A program made the translations under genes and the position numbers. Source: Gammaproteobacteria bacterium (GTDB taxonomy: Bacteria > Pseudomonadota > Gammaproteobacteria > Pseudomonadales > Pseudohongiellaceae). From it: DNA of 51,370 nucleotides. Location of the stretch: the NCBI GenBank assembly GCA_030147705.1, contig JASBUV010000097.1, positions 1 to 51,370 of the forward strand, given 5' to 3'. Of the stretch, positions 19,636 through 28,633 are shown piece after piece; within the stretch, counting starts at the first letter, position 1; each line of letters starts with the position of its first letter. Under the pieces are notes generated by a model. The model worked only from the letters and a program-made list of their open reading frames with translations, made no database searches and had not been told where the DNA came from.

Positions 19636-20316
19636 TCATTCTGTAAGTGTCTGATTTAGCTTGTCTAAAAGGGTTTTCTTGGCGCTGGCAATATGGCGCT
19701 TCATGAGCAGTTCGGACAGCTCTTCATCTTTGTTTGCGATGGCTTCGACAATTTGTTGATGCTCTTTCAGTGCTTGCTCTGGCCGGGATGGCTGGGCACC
19801 CGTTTGGCGCCGATAGAGGCGTAGCAAGTGATAGAGTTCGCCACACAGCAGCTCGAACAAACGCGCATTGCCACTGAGCTGAATGATTTGATAGTGAAAA
19901 TCCAGATCACCTTCTTGTTGATGGTAGGACATCCAGTTGTCTGAGCGGATTTGCGTTTCATGGCGCTCCAGCAGCTGTTGCAGCGCCTGGCAGTCCTCGG
20001 CTGTGGCACGGGCCGCGGCGAGACGGCATGCAAGCCCTTCGAGAGATTCTCTTATTTCATAAATTTCAATGGCTTGAGGGATATCCAGAGAAACTACTTT
20101 AGCGCCAACATTGGGTTGAATCTGAACCAGTTTGCTGCCTTCGAGGCGGCGTATCGCCTCACGCAGAGGGCCTCGGCTGATGCCGTACTGACTGGCCAGA
20201 CTGGCCTCGCTGATTTTTGAGCCAGGGGGAATGTCGCCACGCACGATGGCGGCACGAATCTGCCGAAAGGCTTCGTCGGCGCGTGTGGCTGATAGTTGTT
20301 GCTCGATTTCAGGCAT
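19636..20316 (-). CDS. GntR-family (FCD/FadR-type) regulator of the prp operon
   Basis: ISEASLASQYGISRGPLREAIRRLEGSKLVQIQPNVGAKVV plus FCD C-terminus; first gene of the prp operon. Confidence 0.9.
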   Translation of the reverse strand: MPEIEQQLSATRADEAFRQIRAAIVRGDIPPGSKISEASLASQYGISRGPLREAIRRLEGSKLVQIQPNVGAKVVSLDIPQAIEIYEIRESLEGLACRLAAARATAEDCQALQQLLERHETQIRSDNWMSYHQQEGDLDFHYQIIQLSGNARLFELLCGELYHLLRLYRRQTGAQPSRPEQALKEHQQIVEAIANKDEELSELLMKRHIASAKKTLLDKLNQTLTE

Positions 20317-20322
20317 GAGCTA

Positions 20323-20336
20323 AATTGTCGACAATT
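20323..20336. promoter_or_regulatory. Palindromic operator 1 (AATTGTCGACAATT)
   Basis: 14-bp perfect palindrome, 7 bp upstream of the GntR regulator start codon. Confidence 0.8.
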
Positions 20337-20385
20337 ATTGCGTTCGAGGCGGGATTATCGCGAAATCTTCCGATTTATTCAATGC

Positions 20386-20399
20386 TATTGTCGACAATA
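20386..20399. promoter_or_regulatory. Palindromic operator 2 (TATTGTCGACAATA)
   Basis: Same ATTGTCGACAAT core, 63 bp from operator 1, between the divergent prp regulator and malonyl-CoA decarboxylase genes. Confidence 0.8.
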
Positions 20400-20527
20400 T
20401 GGCCTTGTTGGCTATCGCGATGCCACTGTTGTCAGCCGCAGCTGTTGCCGCGACCGCCATTGCTTGAGCGGGCGGACGACGCTGGAATAGTGTGAGCAAT
20501 TGCCGCGGGATTATTGTTTAATTTACA

Positions 20528-21904
20528 GTGATAGTGCGGCGGTTACTGTTGTACGGCGGCTCTGAACAGAGTCCGAGGGACAAAGAAGAGGCTTCAAGGG
20601 AGAGTCAGGCGTTGGCGTTTGCGCGATTTCAGGATTTTTTGAGCGGTTTGGTCAGTCGCCAGCGTGCATTGTTCACCGGCAGCGAACAATCCCCGATTGA
20701 AGAGCTGTTGGAGCGGCTGATGACCAGCGTTGGCGAAATTTCGGCCATCGTGTTGGCGCGGCAGGTTCTCGATCATTACAAGGAGCTGGACGAAGAGCAG
20801 CAACTGGCCTTTTTCGCCAATCTCGAAGCGAATTTCAATGCCAATGAGGCGCTGGTCAAAGTTGCTTATGATGCGTATTCGCGGGACCCTTCCAGTATTA
20901 ACCTGAACAAACTGTCCAGGGCCACTGAGCCCTCGCGTTTGTCACTCCTGCGTCGACTCAATCAAACTCCCGGGGCAACCCACGATCTGGTGGCTATGCG
21001 CACCGACTTGCTGAATCTGCTCAAGGATCATCCAGAGCTTGCGGCGGTGGATGAGGATTTTCAGCGGGTGTTTCGCTCCTGGTTTGGCAGGGGCTTTCTG
21101 CAGCTGCAGACTATTAACTGGTCGACGTCAGCGGCGATTCTGGAGCGCATCATTCGCTATGAAGCGGTCCATGCGATTCGCGACTGGGATGATTTGCGTC
21201 GCCGAATTGATCCACCGAATCGGCGCTGCTTCGCTTTCTTTCATCCAGCGCTCATCGACGAGCCGCTTATCTTTGTTGAGGTTGCACTTGGCCAGGAGAT
21301 TCCTGATTCCATCGCATCGATTCTCGATAGCCAGGGAGAAGATGCCGACGAAGAGGGTGAATACAAGACTGCCACCTTTTACAGCATCAGCAACTGCCAG
21401 CCAGGTCTGGCGAATGTGTCCTTCGGAAACTTCCTGATCAAACAGGTGGTCCAGGAGTTACGCAGTGAGTTTCCCGGGATCAAGAATTTTGTCACCTTGT
21501 CACCGATTCCAGGCTTCAATCGTTGGCTGAAATCGGATGAACCGGAGGAGTCCAGCGAACTCGCTCAGCTGAAGGCGGAAGTATTGGCACTCGATCGCAG
21601 CCAGGAAGCTATTGTGGAGAATGAGGCCGTTCTGCGCCGATGTGTTTTCAACTACCTCTATCATGCCAAGCGGGGAAAGCATCCACTGGATCCTGTTGCA
21701 CGTTTCCATCTTGGTAATGGTGCGTCAATTTTCAGATTGCATGCTGGTGCAGATCTCAGCGATAAGGGGATGCATCAGTCGTTCGGCACAATGGTCAACT
21801 ACCTCTATGATCCTGCTCAGATCGAAAGCAACCACGAAGCTTATGCCGGACAGGGGAAAATCGAATTCAGCAGCAAGTTGAAATCCTTGCTGCTCAAGCT
21901 TTGA
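20528..21904 (+). CDS. Malonyl-CoA decarboxylase
   Basis: GATHDLVAMRTDLL, SWFGRGFLQLQTINWSTSAAILERIIRYEAVHAIRDWDDLRRRI, RCFAFFHPALIDEPLIFVEVAL, FGTMVNYLYD. Confidence 0.94.
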   Translation: MIVRRLLLYGGSEQSPRDKEEASRESQALAFARFQDFLSGLVSRQRALFTGSEQSPIEELLERLMTSVGEISAIVLARQVLDHYKELDEEQQLAFFANLEANFNANEALVKVAYDAYSRDPSSINLNKLSRATEPSRLSLLRRLNQTPGATHDLVAMRTDLLNLLKDHPELAAVDEDFQRVFRSWFGRGFLQLQTINWSTSAAILERIIRYEAVHAIRDWDDLRRRIDPPNRRCFAFFHPALIDEPLIFVEVALGQEIPDSIASILDSQGEDADEEGEYKTATFYSISNCQPGLANVSFGNFLIKQVVQELRSEFPGIKNFVTLSPIPGFNRWLKSDEPEESSELAQLKAEVLALDRSQEAIVENEAVLRRCVFNYLYHAKRGKHPLDPVARFHLGNGASIFRLHAGADLSDKGMHQSFGTMVNYLYDPAQIESNHEAYAGQGKIEFSSKLKSLLLKL

Positions 21905-22009
21905 TCTCGCCGACTCCGGTAGCACCTCGTTTGAGCGCATTGCCCGACAAGGTAAGGCCATCGCTGGTACAATGCATGCGACTAACAATCTGATATCGCT
22001 ACTCTTACT

Positions 22010-23353
22010 GTGAACACTTCTTCATCAGCACATTCTCCTGACGGCGCACAAGGCGGCTCTGCAGGCAGCTCAACCGCTTTGATGCTCGATGCGGAGCAGC
22101 TGCTCTCGCTGAAGGGGCGCATTATCGAGAGCGGAGTTTTGGGGCGTTCGCGCCACTACGCACGGCTGTTCTCATTTCTTATCGATTGCACAATCGCAGG
22201 CCGTTCACCACGCGAGATTGATCTGGCTACCGAGGGACTGGGGCGAGGCGATGACTACGATGTCGGTTCTGACTCGTCGGTCCGCGTCTATATTCATCAG
22301 CTACGTAAAAAACTCGATATCTATTACGAACAGCATGAGCCAGAGGCAAGGTCTCGAATCACGATTCCCAAGGGGCAATACAGAATTGCGGTTGAAGCAT
22401 TGCAGCCCGAGGCTGGCCGCGAAGCGTCGCATCAAGAGAAGGGAGGCTGGAATCTTAACTCTGTCTTGTTGGGTGTTGTTGCGTTGCTATTGCTTGCGAA
22501 TCTCTATGTGATGCTCAGGCCTGAGAACGAATCGCGCATGTTCGAAGTGTCGCAAACGGTTTCCCATCCTGTGTGGCAATCCTTGTTGGCCGATGATCAG
22601 CCGATATTGCTTGTTATGGGGGACTACTACATCTTTGGCGAATTGAATGCCAACGGCAATGTGGCCCGAATGGTCCGTGAATTCAATGTCAATTCCAGTA
22701 GCGATCTCGAGGAACTTCGGTTCAGTGATATCGCCGCGGCTGAGAGTTATCTCGATCTGGATCTGAGCTACATGCCGGAAAGCAGTGCGTTCGCACTGAC
22801 CAAGATCGTTCCGATTCTTGAGGCGAGCAAGAAGCCGGTGAGTATTACCATGATGTCCGATTTGACCATGGCCGATGTACGCAACAACCATATTGTCTAC
22901 ATAGGCTATCTCTCGGCGTTGGATAAACTATCTGACTTGATGTTCGCGGGCTCGGAACTGGGCCTGGGCCGCAGCTACGATGAGTTGATCAACAAGCGGA
23001 CGCTTGAGTTTTATACGAGTGATGCTGGTTTGCCCGAGCAAGGACAGCGCTTTCGTGATTACGGATTCTTCTCCACGTTCTCTGCCAGCGCCTACAGTCA
23101 CGTGATTCTGATTTCAGGTATGCGCGATGCGGGAGTGATGCACACCGCGCAAGCGCTTTCAAATATCGATTCTATCAACGAGCTGGTGGCCTCTATCGCT
23201 GATGACACAGATGAATCATTGGCGAATTTTGAGGCGCTATTTGAAGTGTATGGCGTGGATCGAATGAATTTCGACGCCAGCATTGTGCACGCCGCTACAC
23301 TCGATAAAGCAGCAGTCTGGTCGCGCCAGGGTACTGTAATCTACGATCAATAA
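22010..23353 (+). CDS. Membrane-anchored winged-helix protein with a long C-terminal extracytoplasmic region
   Basis: DNA-binding-type segment RSPREIDLATEGLGRGDDYDVGSDSSVRVYIHQLRKKLDIYYE...RITIPKGQYRIAVE, single TM NSVLLGVVALLLLANLYVML, about 280-aa remainder. Confidence 0.75.
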   Translation: MNTSSSAHSPDGAQGGSAGSSTALMLDAEQLLSLKGRIIESGVLGRSRHYARLFSFLIDCTIAGRSPREIDLATEGLGRGDDYDVGSDSSVRVYIHQLRKKLDIYYEQHEPEARSRITIPKGQYRIAVEALQPEAGREASHQEKGGWNLNSVLLGVVALLLLANLYVMLRPENESRMFEVSQTVSHPVWQSLLADDQPILLVMGDYYIFGELNANGNVARMVREFNVNSSSDLEELRFSDIAAAESYLDLDLSYMPESSAFALTKIVPILEASKKPVSITMMSDLTMADVRNNHIVYIGYLSALDKLSDLMFAGSELGLGRSYDELINKRTLEFYTSDAGLPEQGQRFRDYGFFSTFSASAYSHVILISGMRDAGVMHTAQALSNIDSINELVASIADDTDESLANFEALFEVYGVDRMNFDASIVHAATLDKAAVWSRQGTVIYDQ

Positions 23354-23371
23354 TTCAAAGGCTTCGCTCAG

Positions 23372-23806
23372 CTAGCTGATTCGGTTGGCTGCTACTGATT
23401 CTCTGCGCTTTTCAATCGCAAGGCGTTTGGCTTTGCTGTCGCCATATTTGTTGATGGAGAAGTACGCGTTCTTTTGCTTGCGTCTGGCGCCTTTTCCTTC
23501 CTGCCAGGTAGCGACCCAGGAGTGATCCTTTTCAGAATAGCTCACTCCGATTTCTCCTGATGAGTTTAGCGGAGAGATGCGGCGTGGGCTGTATTTGGCA
23601 TAGGGCCAGTTGCTGCCGTAGATCTTTCGGCCTTCTTCATCTCTGCGTTTTTTAGCAGCGGCTATCGCTTTTTGCTTGCCGCCATATTTTTTGAACGGAA
23701 ATGATTGTTGGAAGCTTTTGCCGTCGTACTTGATGCGCACCCAGGCGCAATTGGTGCCACGGGACTCGATAATGCTTATATGGTGAAGTGCGCTGAGTTT
23801 TTTCAC
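23372..23806 (-). CDS. Standalone protein with two AP2-like domains (start suggested at GTG 23806; ORF open to 23962)
   Basis: Two repeats: WVRIKYDGKSFQQSFPFKKYGGKQKAIAAAKKRRDEEGRK and GVSYSEKDHSWVATWQEGKGARRKQKNAYFSINKYGDSKAKRLAIEKRRES; SD-like GAGG ahead of the GTG. Confidence 0.7.
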   Translation of the reverse strand: MKKLSALHHISIIESRGTNCAWVRIKYDGKSFQQSFPFKKYGGKQKAIAAAKKRRDEEGRKIYGSNWPYAKYSPRRISPLNSSGEIGVSYSEKDHSWVATWQEGKGARRKQKNAYFSINKYGDSKAKRLAIEKRRESVAANRIS

Positions 23807-23947
23807 GAGAACCTCGCTGTCGATCTTGGTCGTCAATGAAAGCCCTGTATTTACAGGCGTTGAATGACTACTACAGAAAGCTACGAAGGATTCCAGAACG
23901 GAGTATCGCTTCGCGAGTATGGAAATGCTGCTCGTTCTCACAAGTCG

Positions 23948-23983
23948 GTTTGCACCGACCAACTAGCAGTTTACACCGATCAA
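23948..23983. repeat. Two 15-bp direct repeats, 13/15 identical, 21-bp period
   Basis: GTTTGCACCGACCAA (23948-23962) and GTTTACACCGATCAA (23969-23983). Confidence 0.9.
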
Positions 23984-24017
23984 ACGGGCGGGGCTAGGGA
24001 TGTGCTCATCGCCGTGC

Positions 24018-24278
24018 TCAGGCGTGAGCTGCCATGTGCTGGATAACGCCCGGTTTACGACTTTCCACGTGCGAAATCGTGTAAGTGTAGTCTTTGGCGC
24101 AGGGATCAATACCCATGGCCTCATCAATGGCGGCGGCAAGGTCAGCCTGGGCGGCCTGACGCGTCAAGTAGGGGCCAGATATTTTGACCTGGAGACTGGG
24201 CTCGTTTGGAGCAGATGCAACTATGTAAAAATTCTTTGCGTTCACTGACTTGGTTACCACCAGCCGGATCACTGACAT
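24018..24278 (-). CDS. Small hypothetical protein, 86 aa
   Basis: MSVIRLVVTKSVNAKNFYIVASAPNEPSLQVKISGPYLTRQAAQADLAAAIDEAMGIDPCAKDYTYTISHVESRKPGVIQHMAAHA; protein-like composition, no family recognised. Confidence 0.5.
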   Translation of the reverse strand: MSVIRLVVTKSVNAKNFYIVASAPNEPSLQVKISGPYLTRQAAQADLAAAIDEAMGIDPCAKDYTYTISHVESRKPGVIQHMAAHA

Positions 24279-24672
24279 CAGGTGTACCGCCGGCCGAGAA
24301 AACTTTCGTACTCAAGACTTGCTGTTGGCGGCTTTACGGCTATTATCGGCCGCGTATTAGAAACCAACAGCCCCTGTAATACAAGATATATAGACTCGAA
24401 ATTCGTGCCTTTTCTTACCTGTAGATGTCTGTCTACAGTGTCAATCGGCAGCCATGAATCGAAGCTTAATCCCTATTGCACTTTGACAGATGTGTCCCGC
24501 ATCACAGCGCTGCGCATCTGGCTCGAATACCGCTAAAATCGGGTCTCTTGATGTAGTTTACGACTCCGAAGGGCTGTGGGTTCAGTGAAATCGATCGAAA
24601 TTGTTGAAAAATGCCTCCAGCCGTCTCCCTCAATGCGCCTGCAAGTCATGTGCCACCCGCCATATTCCGGAA

Positions 24673-25422
24673 ATGATGCCAGCTGAATCGACGCGACCTT
24701 TATCCTCTATCAGTCTGGTGATACCGGTGCTGAATGAGGCGGCCCAGATGAGAGCGCGACTGTCCCGTTTGCAGGCGTTTCGCGAGCAGGGCGTTGAGGT
24801 CATTGTGATTGACGGGGGAAGTACGGATGGCAGTCAGGAGCTGGCGGGCCCGCTGGTGGACAAGCTGCTTGTCTCGGGTCGCGGCCGCGCACTGCAAATG
24901 AATACTGGTGCTGAATCGGCGCAGGGCGAATGGCTGGTTTTTCTGCATCTCGATACTGAGTTGCCCGAGTTGGCACTGAGCGTTCTGAGGCAGGCCACTG
25001 CCGACGCAACATGCTCGTGGGGGTGGTTTGACGTGGAAATGGAGAATCGTGCATGGCCCTTCAGGATGATCGCGGCCTGCATGAACGCACGCGCCCGAGT
25101 GACTCGCGTCTGTACAGGAGATCAGACGCTCTTTGTGCAAAGGAGTTTGTTCTCGGCTGTCGGCGGTTTCCCTGCCATACCCCTCATGGAAGATGTCGCA
25201 ATCAGCAAATTGCTTCGCAGTCGCGCTCGTCCTGCAGTTCTCGACTCGCGCGTGAGAACGTCGAGTCGACGTTGGGAGAAGCACGGCATCTTGCGAACGA
25301 TTTTGCTGATGTGGCGTCTCAGGCTACTTTATTTTCTCGGCGTGGAGCCTGAGCGCCTGCTACGGCGCTATTATCCGCATCAAGGTCCTGAGCAAGCCAG
25401 CTCCGGGAGAGGCAAGTCATGA
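24673..25422 (+). CDS. TIGR04283-type family 2 glycosyltransferase (annotated elsewhere as arsenosugar-associated)
   Basis: SISLVIPVLNEAAQMRARLSRLQAF, VIVIDGGSTDGSQELA, GRALQMNTGAESAQGEWLVFLHLDTELP. Confidence 0.88.
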   Translation: MMPAESTRPLSSISLVIPVLNEAAQMRARLSRLQAFREQGVEVIVIDGGSTDGSQELAGPLVDKLLVSGRGRALQMNTGAESAQGEWLVFLHLDTELPELALSVLRQATADATCSWGWFDVEMENRAWPFRMIAACMNARARVTRVCTGDQTLFVQRSLFSAVGGFPAIPLMEDVAISKLLRSRARPAVLDSRVRTSSRRWEKHGILRTILLMWRLRLLYFLGVEPERLLRRYYPHQGPEQASSGRGKS

Positions 25423-26084
25423 CGCTATGGCGCTATCCAAATGCCAGAATTCTGGTGTTTGCTCGCGCACCGGAACCAGGCCGGGTAAAAACGCGTTTGC
25501 AACCTTTATTGGGTGAGCAGACCTGTTTACGCCTATACCGGGAACTGCTGCACTCGGTAATTGCGACCGTGCAGTCTGCAAATCTGGCACCGATGCAATT
25601 ATGGGTTGACCGAAATCCCGATCATGAGGAATTCACAACGCTGTGTGACAGAGACTCGATACACGAACAGCTTGGTGCCGACCTTGGAGAGCGCATGAGT
25701 CACGCGCTTCACACTGCCCTGAGTCAGCCTGGCGTTGACAGTGCCGTTTTGATCGGGTCGGACTGCCCGGCCATGGGCGCGGAACATCTGGAGGCTGCGC
25801 TAGGCAGGATGCAAGGGGTTGGTGAAGCGGTGATCACTCCCGCCAGCGACGGCGGCTACGTCCTGATTGGCGTTCGGGGCTTTGTTCCTGATGTGTTCAG
25901 CCATGTGAAGTGGGGAGAGGCGAGTGTCTATGCGCAGACTTTGCAGCGGTTTGCCCAAAGCGAAGCACTTTTGCATGTGCTGCCAGAGCTCTGGGATGTG
26001 GATCGGCCTGAAGATCTGGGCAGGCTGGTGGAGCTTGATCCCGGGCAATACAGCTTCATCAATGATGTGCTATCACGAGCGTGA
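25419..26084 (+). CDS. TIGR04282/DUF2064-type glycosyltransferase-like protein
   Basis: ILVFARAPEPGRVKTRLQPLLGEQ, VLIGSDCPAMGAEHLEAAL, ITPASDGGYVLIGVR; overlaps the preceding gene by 4 nt. Confidence 0.9.
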   Translation: MTLWRYPNARILVFARAPEPGRVKTRLQPLLGEQTCLRLYRELLHSVIATVQSANLAPMQLWVDRNPDHEEFTTLCDRDSIHEQLGADLGERMSHALHTALSQPGVDSAVLIGSDCPAMGAEHLEAALGRMQGVGEAVITPASDGGYVLIGVRGFVPDVFSHVKWGEASVYAQTLQRFAQSEALLHVLPELWDVDRPEDLGRLVELDPGQYSFINDVLSRA

Positions 26085-26092
26085 TGCGCGGC

Positions 26093-26434
26093 TTACTCTT
26101 TATTGAGGGTCGATTCCAACGCCAGCAGCTTGTCCGTGAGCCTTTCCAGATCGATCACGTATTCTTCAGCCACGATGCGCTGATGTAACTGCACGACGCG
26201 AGTGGCATTGATCTCAGGGAGTTGGTCGATGGTGTCTCGCAAATCCTTGAGCGTCTGCTCTGGGATATCTGTCCTGGCAGTGCTTGCATTGCGCTGTTCT
26301 GCTTTAGCTGCTTCGGCTCTTTTTCGTCGCTTGGCCTGAAACGCAGTAACAACGCCGGATTTGGATCGCGGCGAGGCATTTTTTGATGATGAGGGGCCTG
26401 GCTTATTCACTGCGCTGACACTTTTCTGAAGCAA
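26093..26434 (-). CDS. FlgM-like anti-sigma-28 factor
   Basis: C-terminus IDQLPEINATRVVQLHQRIVAEEYVIDLERLTDKLLALE fits the FlgM sigma-binding region; basic N-terminal tail. Confidence 0.7.
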   Translation of the reverse strand: MLQKSVSAVNKPGPSSSKNASPRSKSGVVTAFQAKRRKRAEAAKAEQRNASTARTDIPEQTLKDLRDTIDQLPEINATRVVQLHQRIVAEEYVIDLERLTDKLLALESTLNKE

Positions 26435-26627
26435 GAAATCTTGTTATCCGGAGAGAGAAGCGCTCTGCCAGAGTCCTGAATACCGCACCTTCTGCTGCCC
26501 TGAATTGCTGCTCTGAGGCGGGTTAAATCTATAACGACTGGTGCAATAATATCTTTATAGCAGCATCCGGATTGATTCCAGAAAGCCAATCCAGCGGCTG
26601 GCAATTCTATTGATGCTGCATTGCCTG

Positions 26628-27062
26628 TTATTTTGAGATCACAGCTGAACCGTACACTGCAACAAATTCCGGGGGAAAGCGGGCAGGTTTACCGGTTGTG
26701 AGATTGATGCCGATCAGGACCCAATGGCCGCGCAGCAGGGTTTGTGCGGTTTCGGCGTGCCGAATCTGGAAGCGCCTTTCCAGACGAAGACGGCCGTCAC
26801 AGTGGACGAGCCAAGTTGCGATTTCCAGTGGCTCTCCTGCGAAGCTGGGTAACAGGTACTCGTATTCGGCGCGCTGAATTGCAACGCCGCGATTGAGTCT
26901 GCGGTAGTCATCCATGCCCAGACCCAGACGTCGTGAATGTGCCCATGCGCAGTGCTCACACCAGACTACATAGCTGGCGTTGTTGGTATGTCCCATCTCG
27001 TCTATGTCGTTTTCCGACACAGTAATCCGTTCGATGTAAGGGTTGGCAAAATCCCAGTGCAT
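26628..27062 (-). CDS. Acyl-CoA thioesterase, 4HBT hotdog family
   Basis: MHWDFANPYIERITVSENDIDEMGHTNNASYVVWCEHCAW...GVAIQRAEYEYLLPSFAGEPLEIATWL. Confidence 0.85.
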   Translation of the reverse strand: MHWDFANPYIERITVSENDIDEMGHTNNASYVVWCEHCAWAHSRRLGLGMDDYRRLNRGVAIQRAEYEYLLPSFAGEPLEIATWLVHCDGRLRLERRFQIRHAETAQTLLRGHWVLIGINLTTGKPARFPPEFVAVYGSAVISK

Positions 27063-27480
27063 AGTCGTTCTCCGTGGCCGCGAGGATTCTAGCACGGTCG
27101 AACGGCTCATGAAGGGGCTGCCCAACCGCCTGGATGGGGGGTTCCCGGGTAAAAAACGTGTCTTTTGAAGGGAATGGTTATCGCAAATGCGTTACCGAAT
27201 CCCTGAATTGTGCCATTCTTGGCTCAAGTTCTGATATGACTGAAGCCGTACAACATCAGGGAAGGTTGCGTTGTAGGAGTAATCTCGACAGATCGGGCCC
27301 AGAGAGGAAGCCGGGTCGGGAATGACAAGCAGGTCGAACAATTGCTCGCCAAAAATATCTCGCGAGCCATGGTTTGCAGATGTGCCACGCCTGTCACAGT
27401 ATTTGTGGGTTAATTGCAGCAATATTTGCATCAGATCCATTGCCAATATCGGAAAATAGTGCGGAAAACGGGAGAGAACA

Positions 27481-28455
27481 GTGCGCGTGCATGCCGTAAT
27501 AGAGTCCTCAGACAATCAATTTCAGCAGTATTGGGACAAGTTGATCGCTTCTGATCCACTACAAAATCCGCTCTATGCCCCTCCAGTATCACTGTCCGCA
27601 AAATCAGCCGTGGACACTGATCGTTATCAGAATCATTCGTTTATGGTGGTCAGGGAGGAAGAGCCGGTATTCGGTTGTTCGGTGACGTCGAACACGGATG
27701 CCAATGGGCGGCGACGACTCGGTTTCTATGGCCGCGAGGCATCCACCTTGATGAACCGCGGGCAGATGGCCGCGCCCAGCAATAGTTTCGCGCCTGAAGC
27801 CATCGAGTTGCTCATGGAGCATTTTACCAAGCTGATGCAGGACATCAGTCCTGATGTGCTTGAGTATCTGGATCCTGTGAGTTGCGGTCTCATGTCTCCT
27901 TTGACGCAGGTCTTATTGGAAAAAGGGGCGCGGCCACACATCCATAAGAGCCAGGTAATTCGTCTGGGGCTTTCCGAAAACGCCTTGCTCGCTTGCATGG
28001 ATGCCGAATACAGCAGGCAGATCAAGTGGGGGGTTGAACACATTGCCATGAAAACACTTGCTGGTGAGCGGACCGGCGAAGTGGACTCCATTCTTGCTGA
28101 TCTATGCAATGCTTACTGCGCGAATCTCGAGTGTGGTCAAGCGTTCTTTCATTCCTGCGCGAACCTGATCAGTAATCGACAGGGCTTCATTGTTCAGAGT
28201 GGTCTGGAGTCAAATGACAGGGCTTTGTTTGTGCACAACTCTCATACCTGCCACCTGGTGATTGCGGACACGCCTGGTCAGAGTGAAAACCTTCCAGCGC
28301 TTCAGGCGATACTTTGGCAGGCAATCTGCTATAGCAAACTTTCCGGTTGTACTTACTTCGATCTCGGCGGCAAGCTCATTCCATCTTCGGATTTGGATTT
28401 GAAAAAATTTGGTGGTTCAGAGCACACCAAGATTCGGGTTTCCTATTCCCAGTAA
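27481..28455 (+). CDS. FemAB/GNAT-like acyltransferase-fold protein of unknown role
   Basis: C-terminal pattern LWQAICYSKLSGCTYFDLGGKLIP...LKKFGGSEHTKIRVSYSQ resembles the FemAB/GNAT C-terminal half. Confidence 0.5.
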   Translation: MRVHAVIESSDNQFQQYWDKLIASDPLQNPLYAPPVSLSAKSAVDTDRYQNHSFMVVREEEPVFGCSVTSNTDANGRRRLGFYGREASTLMNRGQMAAPSNSFAPEAIELLMEHFTKLMQDISPDVLEYLDPVSCGLMSPLTQVLLEKGARPHIHKSQVIRLGLSENALLACMDAEYSRQIKWGVEHIAMKTLAGERTGEVDSILADLCNAYCANLECGQAFFHSCANLISNRQGFIVQSGLESNDRALFVHNSHTCHLVIADTPGQSENLPALQAILWQAICYSKLSGCTYFDLGGKLIPSSDLDLKKFGGSEHTKIRVSYSQ

Positions 28456-28633
28456 GCGTTTGTGTTCACTGTTTTCAGTGGCTAATCGAAACGTGTGATT
28501 TTAATTCTCAATGCCGTTTCGTTGCGCGTTGACTATCTTTTCGCTTGCGGTTCTAATGACACGGGCAGTGTGCTGACGCATACTGCTCGCTTCTTGTATA
28601 GGTTTCGAATTCACACTTCACAATCGTAAATAG

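Noticed and set aside
24419-24438. CTGTAG-ATGTCTGT-CTACAG considered as a LexA box
   Set aside because: Spacing between CTG and CAG is 14, not 10; only a small hairpin, no SOS gene nearby.
27192-27515. 107-aa minus-strand ORF upstream of the FemAB-like gene
   Set aside because: Overlaps the likely promoter and start of the plus-strand gene; composition not protein-like.
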